A stretch of 9,062 nt of DNA from positions 250 to 9,311 of the forward strand of contig PLHN01000104.1 in NCBI GenBank assembly GCA_003139975.1, written 5' to 3'. The position numbers and the translations under genes are program-made. This DNA is from Acidobacteriaceae bacterium. GTDB lineage: Bacteria; Acidobacteriota; Terriglobia; Terriglobales; Acidobacteriaceae. Positions 1-6,376 of the stretch are shown piece by piece (position 1 is the first letter of the stretch; each line of letters opens with the position of its first letter). The notes under the pieces are model-generated. The model ran no database searches. It was not told the DNA's origin and saw only the letters and a list, made by a program, of their open reading frames with translations.

Positions 1-36
1 GAGAGAGGATTTGAACCTCCGACTCCTGGTCCCGAA
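1..36 (-). tRNA. tRNA-Pro(CGG)-like 3' half, truncated
   Basis: Read on the minus strand, this stretch fits the 3' half of a tRNA. A seven-base anticodon loop TTCGGGA (30-36) has T33, anticodon CGG and G37, as in tRNA-Pro. It is followed by the 3' anticodon strand CCAGG (25-29), a four-base variable loop (21-24), and a complete T-arm with stem GGAGG (16-20), loop TTCAAAT (9-15) and stem CCTCT (4-8). The acceptor strand starts with CTC and leaves the window at base 1. To the right, where the 5' half should lie, the matching anticodon strand pairs poorly (an A-A mismatch) and no D-arm can be found. I therefore read it as a tRNA fragment, such as an attachment-site copy, rather than a working tRNA. 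A degenerate tRNA is the alternative. Confidence 0.45.
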
Positions 37-64
37 CCTGTGCTGTCTTCTGCAAGTCAGTGCA

Positions 65-86
65 AGGTCACTCTTGCGAGTGATCT
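65..86. repeat. Nine-base-pair hairpin with TTGC loop
   Basis: AGGTCACTC (65-73) pairs with GAGTGATCT (78-86) around a TTGC tetraloop, with one G-T wobble pair. No T-run follows on either strand, so it does not look like an intrinsic terminator. It lies between the tRNA fragment and the first regulator gene, about 107 bp upstream of that gene's start. It could be an operator dyad or an RNA hairpin in the leader. Its function is unknown. Confidence 0.4.
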
Positions 87-117
87 CCGTCACGGTGCAA
101 TGGTGATATTGGAACCA

Positions 118-136
118 AACTGAAGAGGTGTCAGTT
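118..136. promoter_or_regulatory. Inverted repeat upstream of first ArsR gene, candidate operator
   Basis: AACTGA (118-123) and TCAGTT (131-136) form a perfect six-base inverted repeat with a seven-base centre, ending 56 bp before the ATG of the regulator at 193. ArsR-family repressors usually bind imperfect dyads in their own promoters, so autoregulation here is plausible. No good -35/-10 pair is visible, and the repeat is short enough to occur by chance. Confidence 0.25.
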
Positions 137-192
137 CCGGCTTGCCCGCGTCTCTGTGGCTGAGGTCGGACGAGATAATCTTGGAGTGCAGT

Positions 193-534
193 ATGGCCGT
201 CAAAAAATGCGCAGGGAATGGGATAGAAGCAGAGGTCTTTGAACGCCAGGCTCGCATCTGTAAAGCCTTTGCCAACGCGACGCGGCTACAGATGCTCGAC
301 CTTCTCGGCAAGCGTGATTGGCCTGCGGCGCGTCTTCAGGAAGAGTTAGGCATTTCGAAAGCCAATCTGTCACAACACGTCGCCATTCTGAAGGCCACCG
401 GCATTGTGACGGCCCGGCGGGAAGGCAGACAGATGTATTTCTCGCTGGCGATGCCCGAAGCGAAAAGAGCTTGCCACTTGATTCATGAGGTCCTGCGCGC
501 ACAAGTCCGAAACGGACGACGGCTCATCGCGTGA
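193..534 (+). CDS. ArsR-family winged-helix transcriptional regulator
   Basis: This is a 113-residue regulator of ArsR/SmtB type, expected to bind DNA as a dimer and release it on sensing a ligand. The winged-helix core spans about residues 20-85. It has the family phrase around 'CKAFANATRL' (23-32), the recognition helix ISKANLSQHVAILKATG (54-70) and the wing TARREGRQ. The ELCVCDL metal-box cysteines of classical ArsR are absent. Cysteines are at 6, 23 and 94; those at 23 (first helix) and 94 (last helix) are also kept in the paralogue at 631-969. ATG 193 is chosen because GGAG (183-186) sits six bases upstream and the length then matches the paralogue; an in-frame TTG at 142 is a poorer start. 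The gene converges on the second regulator with a 96-bp gap. The ligand is unknown; a thiol, redox or metal signal is an inference. Confidence 0.88.
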   Translation: MAVKKCAGNGIEAEVFERQARICKAFANATRLQMLDLLGKRDWPAARLQEELGISKANLSQHVAILKATGIVTARREGRQMYFSLAMPEAKRACHLIHEVLRAQVRNGRRLIA

Positions 535-630
535 TTCCGTCCATCATCACTAGTAACTGTCCGCGGTGGGATCACTCTACGAGCCGTGAGACAATTGCGC
601 AGGCGTAGATATCTTTTTGGCGGTCCACTT

Positions 631-969
631 CTATATTGACAACTGGCTCCCATTTCGTATCTGTACTCGCAGGACTTTGCGAATCAGCGTGCAGGCCTTC
701 TTGACTTCGGGAAAGGCCAAATGGCAGTGGATGCGCTTTCCGTCGCGCCGCGTGACGATGACACCGGCGGCTTTCAGAACAGCCAAGTGTTGGGACAGGT
801 TGGCCTTCGAGATCGACAACTGCTTGTGAAGGTCACCTGCCAGATAGTCGCGTCGTGCGACCAGGTCAAGTAGACGCAGTCGGGTGGGGTTTGCGAAGGC
901 TTTGCAAATCCCCACTTGCCGCTCGTAGAGCTCTTCGTCGATTTTCCGCCTTGTCACCCGCTCGCGCAT
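631..969 (-). CDS. ArsR-family winged-helix regulator, last gene of cytochrome operon
   Basis: This is a 112-residue ArsR-type regulator, about 56% identical by eye to the one at 193-534 (55 of 99 aligned residues). The winged helix includes the shared recognition-helix segment ISKANLSQH and the wing TRRDGKR. Cysteines lie at 22, 82 and 93; 22 and 93 match Cys23 and Cys94 of the paralogue. It is the promoter-distal gene of the operon coming from 4165, 49 bp after the b-type cytochrome stop, so it could be a feedback regulator of the cytochrome genes. ATG 969 is chosen because it matches the paralogue's N-terminus and has GGGGAAG just upstream. A start at ATG 1011 (126 residues), served by GGAGGG inside the end of the cytochrome gene, is a real alternative and would leave only a seven-base gap. 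The TTG at 1041 is less likely. Confidence 0.87.
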   Translation of the reverse strand: MRERVTRRKIDEELYERQVGICKAFANPTRLRLLDLVARRDYLAGDLHKQLSISKANLSQHLAVLKAAGVIVTRRDGKRIHCHLAFPEVKKACTLIRKVLRVQIRNGSQLSI

Positions 970-1018
970 AGGCACTTCCCCGTCGACTCCGACCCAGATA
1001 GCGAATGCCATCGCTGGG

Positions 1019-1642
1019 TTATCCCTCCGATGGCTCCTCAAAACCAGTAATCATCGCTCGCAGGAGGCTGACCGGTGTCGCCCCGGTCGTCGCCAAATAG
1101 ATATGGCCTGCCAGGAATGCGATGAACAAGTAGGCGCCTAAGGTGTGGGCTGGGCCCAAAACCCAAAGGCCGCCAATTTTGTCGAAGACGCGAGGCCAGC
1201 GGTCTGCCCCCCACATCAGCACACCAGTAATGATCTGAAACGGCAAAAGTACATTCAAGAACAAGAGATAGGTGATTTTCTGGAGAGAGTTCAACTTCCT
1301 GCGAGGATCTGTCTCCAAAGGATGCTTTTCTCCCTTGAAGATGCCATAGAGATAAAAACGCAACTGGCGAATCGCGGCTTCGGTGAAGTCGTCCGATCGA
1401 GGGAGGAAGTGATAGTACTTCTCCGCGGTAAAGTGGTAAAAGATACCGAGAAAACCGTTCACGATCAGTGCAAACCCGATCCAGGAATGAAATAAAACGG
1501 CATTCGCCATGGAACCGAAAAGACCAAAACGATCGGGATAGTGAATGGCGAATCCCGTAAGGATCAGAAGGATAATCGTAGCGGCCTGCAACCAGTGCCA
1601 GATTCGTTCGTGAAGAGCGTACAAAGGCGTGGAAGAATTCAT
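1019..1642 (-). CDS. Four-helix b-type cytochrome (HydC/FdnI/cytochrome b561 type), quinol-linked
   Basis: This 207-residue integral membrane protein has four hydrophobic segments at about 17-34, 50-69, 121-143 and 160-184. Histidines lie where this diheme family usually ligates haem b: His11/His16 at the start of helix 1, His52 in helix 2, and His166 and His180 in helix 4. Such subunits pass electrons between the quinone pool and a periplasmic partner. Here the partner should be the octaheme cytochrome encoded just upstream: the two genes overlap by four bases (ATGA, 1639-1642), implying translational coupling. ATG 1642 has AGGTGG six bases upstream, and the upstream in-frame start at 1723 lies deep in the octaheme gene. 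The pairing resembles CbcB with CbcA of Geobacter, or the b-type domain of CbcL. The direction of electron flow and the quinone type are not visible. Thiosulfate- or hydrogenase-type annotations would rest on the same fold. Confidence 0.85.
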   Translation of the reverse strand: MNSSTPLYALHERIWHWLQAATIILLILTGFAIHYPDRFGLFGSMANAVLFHSWIGFALIVNGFLGIFYHFTAEKYYHFLPRSDDFTEAAIRQLRFYLYGIFKGEKHPLETDPRRKLNSLQKITYLLFLNVLLPFQIITGVLMWGADRWPRVFDKIGGLWVLGPAHTLGAYLFIAFLAGHIYLATTGATPVSLLRAMITGFEEPSEG

Positions 1643-3765
1643 AGGCGACCACCTAACAGGCGTAAAGCGCCGTGCAATAAGCTGAACAAAATCACCGCCG
1701 CAATAAAGATCCAGCCAACCCACTCCACCCAGGTCGCCCGGCTGTAGCCGATGATATAGAACGAGCTCAGCAGAGCACGATTGTCAAAGGTCGGTTCCTT
1801 GCCCTCGAAGTTCACGACTTCAGTCTGCTTGCCGCGAAAACTGACAGGAACGTTCTGAGGAAGGAACGTATTCAAATCGAGAGGGCGGCGCAGTACGCTG
1901 TTTTTTGCATGGCAGGCCGTGCACTGACGGAGTGCCTGTCCCTTCCCGACAATGCTATGGCTGACGGCCCAGGGAGTGACTTCGATGCGCAACTCGGGGT
2001 CCGCGACACCAGCGTACTTCTGCAATAATCCCTTGATCAAAGCGATCTTCTCAGGCGTGTCATAGACGGCCTGGGGAATGTCGATGATTCCGTCTTTGTC
2101 CCCGAAAGCCTTTAAGATTTCGGGGCGGTAGCTCCATTCGCCATTGGCGGGGAGTCCCGAGAAGAACGCCGTTTGAACCTGCCACGTGAAAACCGGGCGG
2201 CCCTTACCTTTGTCAAACCAGTAGACACCTGTGATCAAGTTGGTAGGCCGGATCTGCAGATTGCCATTCTTGCCAGGAGTCGGTATGTAGGCGGGCAAGT
2301 ACCCTGTCACTTCCGACTCAGGATCGACAATTCCTCCTTCGATACCGCGGTACGTAATTCGGCTGCCGCCCGTGTCCATGAGGAACCCCCAGTCGTCGCT
2401 GCGGTAAGCCCAGAAATGAACGGCCGGAATGTGGCAGGTCTGGCAGGCCAGCGCCTGGAAATGCCTGGTCTTGTAGGGAAGGAAGGTGTGGATCTTCTCG
2501 GCATCGTGACAGTCGCCGCAACCCCGCATCGTGTTATGGACGTTGAGATTCACGGTTTCCGGGGGAATATTGCCGCGCGCGAAGTTGTGGTTGGGCTGCT
2601 TGAGATAGACCGCGATGTCTTCGCCGCGCGGCTTATAGCGAAGGTTTTCTTTCGCGTCCTCGTGGAGCATCCTCCCCGGGTTGTTCACCGAGAAGTGGCA
2701 ATCGATGCAGATGAGTCCCTTGGCCGCATGCGCGTCCCAGGGATAATTCATCTTTTCTTTGCCGACGACATTGGGTGCGACGGTGTCGCTGATTTTTGCC
2801 CCGTTGTAGATCCATCCCGATTTTTCGGTGCCGCGCATGATGTCGGCGTGTTGAATGGGCTGGATGGTCGTGGCGCTTTTCGCTGTGAAGCCGTGACACT
2901 GGGCGCAATTCTCTAATGTCGGGTCCGACAAATCGAGAATCTCGGGCTTAACCGTTCCATCCTTGTTGAAGGCAGCGCGATTGTAGGTGAATTTTCCACC
3001 TTCCTGAACCGTGACCATTCCCGTGTCGGCCAGAGTCGCGTTATTCGCCCAACGGAAATCTCCCGCCGCCATTTCCTTTCTGCGGGCCCCGCGACTGGCC
3101 TTGGGTGTGTGGCACAGGAAGCAATCCGCTTCGGCAGTGCCGCTCTTTCCCCAATCCCACGGCACCACCAGTCCCTTCTCGCGATCGCGAATCGTATAGC
3201 TTGGATCGAGTAGCCCGGTGGGCTTGGCCTGCGGACTGAGGAATCGCCGGTCCTGGAGATCGTATTCGGAGATCCCTCCGCCGGTGTGGCAGACGCCGCA
3301 CTTGGTGAGCCACTCGGGCTGGCTCATGTCGAAATCGGAAGCGCTTGAGACGCCGGGCCCGGTCAGTTGCCGGTTTGGAAGAATCGAGAACTTACCGAAC
3401 ATGCCGGGTGACAAATTGAATGGTGCCAGCCCGTGGGAGGCGAGTAACTCCCGGTTCATTTCAGTCTTGCCTTGCTGAAAATGGAAACTGTTCGCGATGT
3501 AGTCGTAGTCGTGGCAGTCGCCGCAAGTTTTGCGGGTGCTGATCGGCTTCCCCGTGTCCAGTACATTGCGCCCATCCTCGTCTTTGAGCACAAGTGCCAG
3601 ATGCGGCAACTTGGCCGGGTGATTCGCCGGGTCCGATACGCCTGGACTCGACGGTGGCGCCTGCCCCATGGCAGCGCCCAGCCCCAGGCCGAATCCAACC
3701 GCAGCCCAACATGCGAACGCACGCTGTCTGCGGCCAAATCGAAGAATTCCCCAAGTGTCAATCAT
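1639..3765 (-). CDS. Octaheme c-type cytochrome with C-terminal membrane anchor
   Basis: This 708-residue periplasmic multiheme cytochrome has eight CxxCH haem sites, at Cys81 (CGDCH), 156 (CGVCH), 215 (CFLCH), 287 (CAQCH), 353 (CIDCH), 416 (CGDCH), 441 (CQTCH) and 615 (CTACH). The N-terminus has a basic stretch (GRRQR, 11-15) and a hydrophobic core to about residue 34, consistent with Sec export; the two arginines do not match a Tat motif well. A single hydrophobic helix at about 680-702 anchors the C-terminus in the inner membrane. About 170 residues without a haem site separate haems 7 and 8. The coupled b-type cytochrome gene (four-base overlap) suggests a quinol oxidase or reductase complex like CbcBA or a split CbcL. 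It is longer than, and unlike, the octaheme tetrathionate reductases I know, and NrfA/HAO hallmarks (CxxCK, crosslinking Tyr motif) are not seen. Substrate unknown. It starts 58 bp after the monoheme cytochrome. Confidence 0.87.
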   Translation of the reverse strand: MIDTWGILRFGRRQRAFACWAAVGFGLGLGAAMGQAPPSSPGVSDPANHPAKLPHLALVLKDEDGRNVLDTGKPISTRKTCGDCHDYDYIANSFHFQQGKTEMNRELLASHGLAPFNLSPGMFGKFSILPNRQLTGPGVSSASDFDMSQPEWLTKCGVCHTGGGISEYDLQDRRFLSPQAKPTGLLDPSYTIRDREKGLVVPWDWGKSGTAEADCFLCHTPKASRGARRKEMAAGDFRWANNATLADTGMVTVQEGGKFTYNRAAFNKDGTVKPEILDLSDPTLENCAQCHGFTAKSATTIQPIQHADIMRGTEKSGWIYNGAKISDTVAPNVVGKEKMNYPWDAHAAKGLICIDCHFSVNNPGRMLHEDAKENLRYKPRGEDIAVYLKQPNHNFARGNIPPETVNLNVHNTMRGCGDCHDAEKIHTFLPYKTRHFQALACQTCHIPAVHFWAYRSDDWGFLMDTGGSRITYRGIEGGIVDPESEVTGYLPAYIPTPGKNGNLQIRPTNLITGVYWFDKGKGRPVFTWQVQTAFFSGLPANGEWSYRPEILKAFGDKDGIIDIPQAVYDTPEKIALIKGLLQKYAGVADPELRIEVTPWAVSHSIVGKGQALRQCTACHAKNSVLRRPLDLNTFLPQNVPVSFRGKQTEVVNFEGKEPTFDNRALLSSFYIIGYSRATWVEWVGWIFIAAVILFSLLHGALRLLGGRL

Positions 3766-3823
3766 GTCTCGATGCCCCTTTCGCCGGCAGGCTTCTCCGC
3801 GACTTGCCGCCTTCTAACCCGCT

Positions 3824-4165
3824 TTACTTGCCGCAGGTTTCCGGTTGCGGTGAGTCGGCAGCGTGCTGAATCAGGAAAGTAGATGCATCCAGCAGTTGAT
3901 CGGCAGGCAGGTACTGGCTCAGAGGCTCCTTGCCGTGGTTGTGCGTGCCCTTGGCGAAATACTCACGCCATTGCGCCATGGTCTTATTCAAAGGAGTAAC
4001 TTCTCCCCCGGCAGCGCCCTTCGTGTGGCACTGCCTGCAAGTCTCACGAAAGAAGTGACGGCCCTTTGTTTCGCTGCCCTTCTGCCCGGCGCGGGCAGCG
4101 GAGAACAGTCCAAGAACAAAGATAAGAGCAATTGCGGCCAACGCGACATTAAGGAACCGCTGCAT
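3824..4165 (-). CDS. Small periplasmic monoheme cytochrome c, first gene of operon
   Basis: This 113-residue precursor has a signal peptide ending at about ARA-GQ (residue 26) and one haem site, CRQCH (43-47), so the mature protein is a roughly 9-kDa class I-like cytochrome c. The sixth haem ligand is uncertain: Met63 in KTMAQWREYF is a candidate, as are His75 and His77. A fourth cysteine-containing segment near the C-terminus (Cys111) is unusual and is not part of a haem motif. ATG 4165 is chosen because AGGAG lies seven bases upstream and it starts the signal peptide directly; the longer frame back to 4429 adds only low-complexity, unexported-looking sequence. It leads the operon with the octaheme and b-type cytochromes, so it probably carries electrons between that complex and other periplasmic partners. 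The partner is inferred from gene order only. Confidence 0.82.
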   Translation of the reverse strand: MQRFLNVALAAIALIFVLGLFSAARAGQKGSETKGRHFFRETCRQCHTKGAAGGEVTPLNKTMAQWREYFAKGTHNHGKEPLSQYLPADQLLDASTFLIQHAADSPQPETCGK

Positions 4166-4214
4166 GATGTATCTCCTGACTGGTTCAATTTCAATATTGC
4201 GAAACTCTGAACAG

Positions 4215-4258
4215 AGAATAGCGGGCACGCGAAAGCGATTTCTGTGACGCACGGCACA
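4215..4258 (-). promoter_or_regulatory. Candidate Crp-type class II promoter of cytochrome operon
   Basis: On the minus strand, TGTGC-N6-TCACA (4258-4243) matches the Crp half-sites at nine of ten positions. It is followed after 22 bases by TATTCT (4220-4215), a four-of-six match to the -10 box. A start near 4208 would put the Crp site at about -42, the usual place for a class II activated promoter, and no good -35 box is present, as expected for such promoters. This would give a leader of about 43 bases before ATG 4165. The sequence match is direct; the regulator and the start site are inferred. Confidence 0.42.
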
Positions 4259-4261
4259 TCG

Positions 4262-4285
4262 TTGCGTGATTGCATAGTTGCGAAG
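4262..4285. repeat. Three tandem TTGCNNNN direct repeats, candidate operator
   Basis: TTGC recurs at 4262, 4270 and 4278 with an exact eight-base period (TTGCGTGA, TTGCATAG, TTGCGAAG). The array lies between the two Crp-type palindromes in the divergent promoter region of the cytochrome operon and the porin gene. It may be a binding site for one of the local regulators. TTGCG also occurs at 75-79, 594-598 and 4197-4201, near the regulator genes and the operon leader. The pattern is short, so chance is possible. Confidence 0.3.
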
Positions 4286-4303
4286 TTTCTTAACACATTG
4301 ATA

Positions 4304-4319
4304 CGTGATATGGGTCACC
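4304..4319. promoter_or_regulatory. Second Crp-type palindrome in divergent region
   Basis: CGTGA-N6-TCACC keeps the GTGA/TCAC core of Crp-family sites perfectly and matches eight of ten consensus positions. Its centre is 61 bp from that of the site at 4243-4258, close to a whole number of helical turns, and about 142 bp upstream of the porin ATG. It could activate the porin gene or cooperate with the first site; no convincing -10 box at class I or II distance toward the porin was found. Confidence 0.33.
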
Positions 4320-4453
4320 GAAATCGCCGTCCCTGAAGTTTCACCATGGGGTTGCCATGCTCCGGCAGTACGTCCACAACTGAATGCCAGGCGTGACCCG
4401 GCCTGCGGCTTACCGTGCTGGCCGCGCAATTCATAGTCGAAAGGAATTTTCGT

Positions 4454-6328
4454 ATGCGGAAGCTCCTATGGGCAGCGCTGCTATTACTGCTAACACCGGG
4501 GCTATGGGCACAATCGGCGCCACCGGCGACGGATGATGCTTCACAGCTTCGCCAGGAAATCGATCAACTCAAGAAAACCGTGGCCGCGCTCGAGCAGCGG
4601 CTGGATGCACAGGAAACACCCAAACCCGCTGCCGCTGCACTACCGTCAGCGCCAGCAGTCGCACTAACGGCCACGCCCGCGAGCGCCACGAAGCAAGACA
4701 CGGCCATCGCAGACTTGCAGGGGACGGTGCGCGATCTCAATGACCGTGTCATGACCACCGAAAGGAGATCCTTGAAAAACCGCCTGGACTGGGGTGGCGA
4801 CTACCGCTACGAGACGCACTCCATCTTCGGCCGCATTCCCTCTCACTATGACGGCATGCAATTGCAGAACCTGATGGTGAACACGCTGTGGCTGGTTACG
4901 CCGACTACACAGGGCGGCCTCGGGTGGACCCCGCAATATCTACAGGCCCAAATGGCAGGTGGTCCTGCTGCTTTCGCCGGTATTCTCAACACGCAGCAAC
5001 AACAGAATTATTCTCAATATCAATATTTCACTAACAACTTGACGTTTCCGGCTCTCAAGTCGTCACTCGGTCAGTTTCCCGCCTCAATGCAGCAGATGCT
5101 CACGAGCTTTCTCACCCAGGTGCCAGGTGTTTTGCAGGCCAGGTACAACGACAACAGCGACGCCCTCATGACAAACCGGCTTCGCCTGCGTTTCGATGCC
5201 AAGGTCTCCGACGACATCAGTTTCGGAGCCCGGCTCAGCATGTACAAAGTCTTCGGAGATTCGACCGGCCTGCAGGAATTTGATGGCCAGCCGACCTCCC
5301 TTGCGATCGACGGCAATACGGTCGGCGTTCCCAGCGGAGACATGATCCGTGTGGAACGCGCCTACTTCAGCTGGAACCATATCGCAGGATCGAAGTTGTA
5401 TCTTTCGATCGGACGCCGGCCATCCACGGGCGGTCCGCCGCTCAACTTCCGTGACGATGAGCCACGTGGGGGCACGCCGTCAGGCTCGCTCATTGATTTC
5501 CAGTTCGACGGAATCACCGCGGGCTACGTCGTGAACGATAAGATGACTCTGCGCGCCTGCTACGGCATGGGCTATTCGTCCGGCTTTGGCAATGGCGCTT
5601 TGCTGCAGACTCCTGCGGACCGGGTCAAGTCGGTGCACCTGTTCGGGGGGAACTTCGATCTTTACACTACCGACAAAACCTTCGTGCAGGTGACGCTGGC
5701 ACGTGCTTGGAACGTGACCGACGGCTTCGATGGATTGGTGGTACTCCCCAACAATCCGGTCACGGGAGCTCCTGTCACAGCGCCGGTTGTTATGCGCTAT
5801 GCTCCCTCGGCGAACCTGGGGGCCATCGACCTCTATGGCCTGAACCTCCAGAAGAAGCTGCAATCCTTTGATCTGTTCCTCAGTACCAACTGGTCGAGCA
5901 CCCGTCCCAATGGACAGACCACCCCGTTCGGCGGTCTAATGAGCGACCCATTCTCCACCCCGATTAATCACGACGGCCAGATGTACTATTTGGGTGTCAG
6001 GTATAGCATCCCCAAGGACGACGGCCGCACTAAGCTTGGGTTTGAGTTCAACCACGGTTCTGAGTATTGGTTTAACTTTGCCCAAGCCGAAGACGACATC
6101 ATCGCGCCTAAAACGGACACGCGCGGTAACGTCTACGAAGCCTACCTCACACATCGTATCCACGACCATTTCCTACTCAAGGGAAGCTACATAAACTACG
6201 ACTACACTTGGTCAGGGTCCGGCTGGCAGGTGGGAGCACCGAAGCGCCTTAACACCAGCCCGATTCTGGGCTTTCCCACATACGACACAGCTAAGATGGT
6301 CACTCTTGGCCTGGTTGCAGAGTTTTAA
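4454..6328 (+). CDS. DUF3373-family outer-membrane beta-barrel porin with N-terminal coiled coil
   Basis: This 624-residue protein has a Sec signal peptide cleaved after LWA (residue 19). A predicted coiled coil at about 31-54 (heptads in QLRQEIDQLKKTVAALEQRL) is followed by an Ala/Pro-rich linker (55-79), another helical stretch (81-106), then a long beta-barrel region from NRLDWGGDYRYE to the end. It ends in phenylalanine after alternating hydrophobic residues, the usual barrel-assembly signal. Phrases such as RVERAYFSWNH, SIGRRPSTGGPP, FNHGSEYWFNF and VYEAYLTHRI recall DUF3373 (PF11853), whose members often lie near multiheme cytochromes. There are no CxxCH sites, so it carries no covalent haem. 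ATG 4454 has AAGGA eight bases upstream and opens the signal peptide; the longer frame from 4415 would precede it with a non-signal segment. Divergent transcription from the cytochromes suggests a linked role in electron or solute passage across the outer membrane. Confidence 0.85.
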   Translation: MRKLLWAALLLLLTPGLWAQSAPPATDDASQLRQEIDQLKKTVAALEQRLDAQETPKPAAAALPSAPAVALTATPASATKQDTAIADLQGTVRDLNDRVMTTERRSLKNRLDWGGDYRYETHSIFGRIPSHYDGMQLQNLMVNTLWLVTPTTQGGLGWTPQYLQAQMAGGPAAFAGILNTQQQQNYSQYQYFTNNLTFPALKSSLGQFPASMQQMLTSFLTQVPGVLQARYNDNSDALMTNRLRLRFDAKVSDDISFGARLSMYKVFGDSTGLQEFDGQPTSLAIDGNTVGVPSGDMIRVERAYFSWNHIAGSKLYLSIGRRPSTGGPPLNFRDDEPRGGTPSGSLIDFQFDGITAGYVVNDKMTLRACYGMGYSSGFGNGALLQTPADRVKSVHLFGGNFDLYTTDKTFVQVTLARAWNVTDGFDGLVVLPNNPVTGAPVTAPVVMRYAPSANLGAIDLYGLNLQKKLQSFDLFLSTNWSSTRPNGQTTPFGGLMSDPFSTPINHDGQMYYLGVRYSIPKDDGRTKLGFEFNHGSEYWFNFAQAEDDIIAPKTDTRGNVYEAYLTHRIHDHFLLKGSYINYDYTWSGSGWQVGAPKRLNTSPILGFPTYDTAKMVTLGLVAEF

Positions 6329-6348
6329 GGCTACAACTGTCCGGAAAA

Positions 6349-6376
6349 AGGGCTGGCCATGCCAGCCCTCTTTTAT
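6349..6376 (+). terminator. Intrinsic terminator of porin gene
   Basis: AGGGCTGGC (6349-6357) and GCCAGCCCT (6361-6369) form a perfect nine-base-pair GC-rich stem with a CAT loop, followed by CTTTTATT. It begins 21 bases after the porin stop codon, so it is a convincing Rho-independent terminator and marks the porin as a single-gene transcript. Confidence 0.88.

Noticed and set aside
1..90. A complete tRNA gene on the minus strand
   Set aside because: The T-arm and anticodon loop are good, but the 5' anticodon strand mispairs and no D-arm or 5' acceptor strand can be found to the right.
535..630. Bidirectional terminator between the two convergent regulator genes
   Set aside because: Only weak four- to five-base stems without T-runs are visible.
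2173..2916. Open frame of 247 codons on the plus strand
   Set aside because: It lies wholly antisense to the octaheme cytochrome, has no ribosome-binding site and shows no recognisable domain; it is a GC-rich shadow of a well-supported gene.
1639..3765. Octaheme protein as nitrite reductase NrfA, HAO or tetrathionate reductase
   Set aside because: All eight sites are plain CxxCH with no CxxCK site, the length and membrane anchor do not fit, and the coupled b-type cytochrome fits a quinol-linked complex better. A distant relation to octaheme reductases is not excluded.
3824..4429. Longer version of the monoheme cytochrome starting at 4429
   Set aside because: ATG 4165 has a strong AGGAG at the right distance and starts the signal peptide; the extra N-terminus would bury it and would overlap the divergent promoter region.
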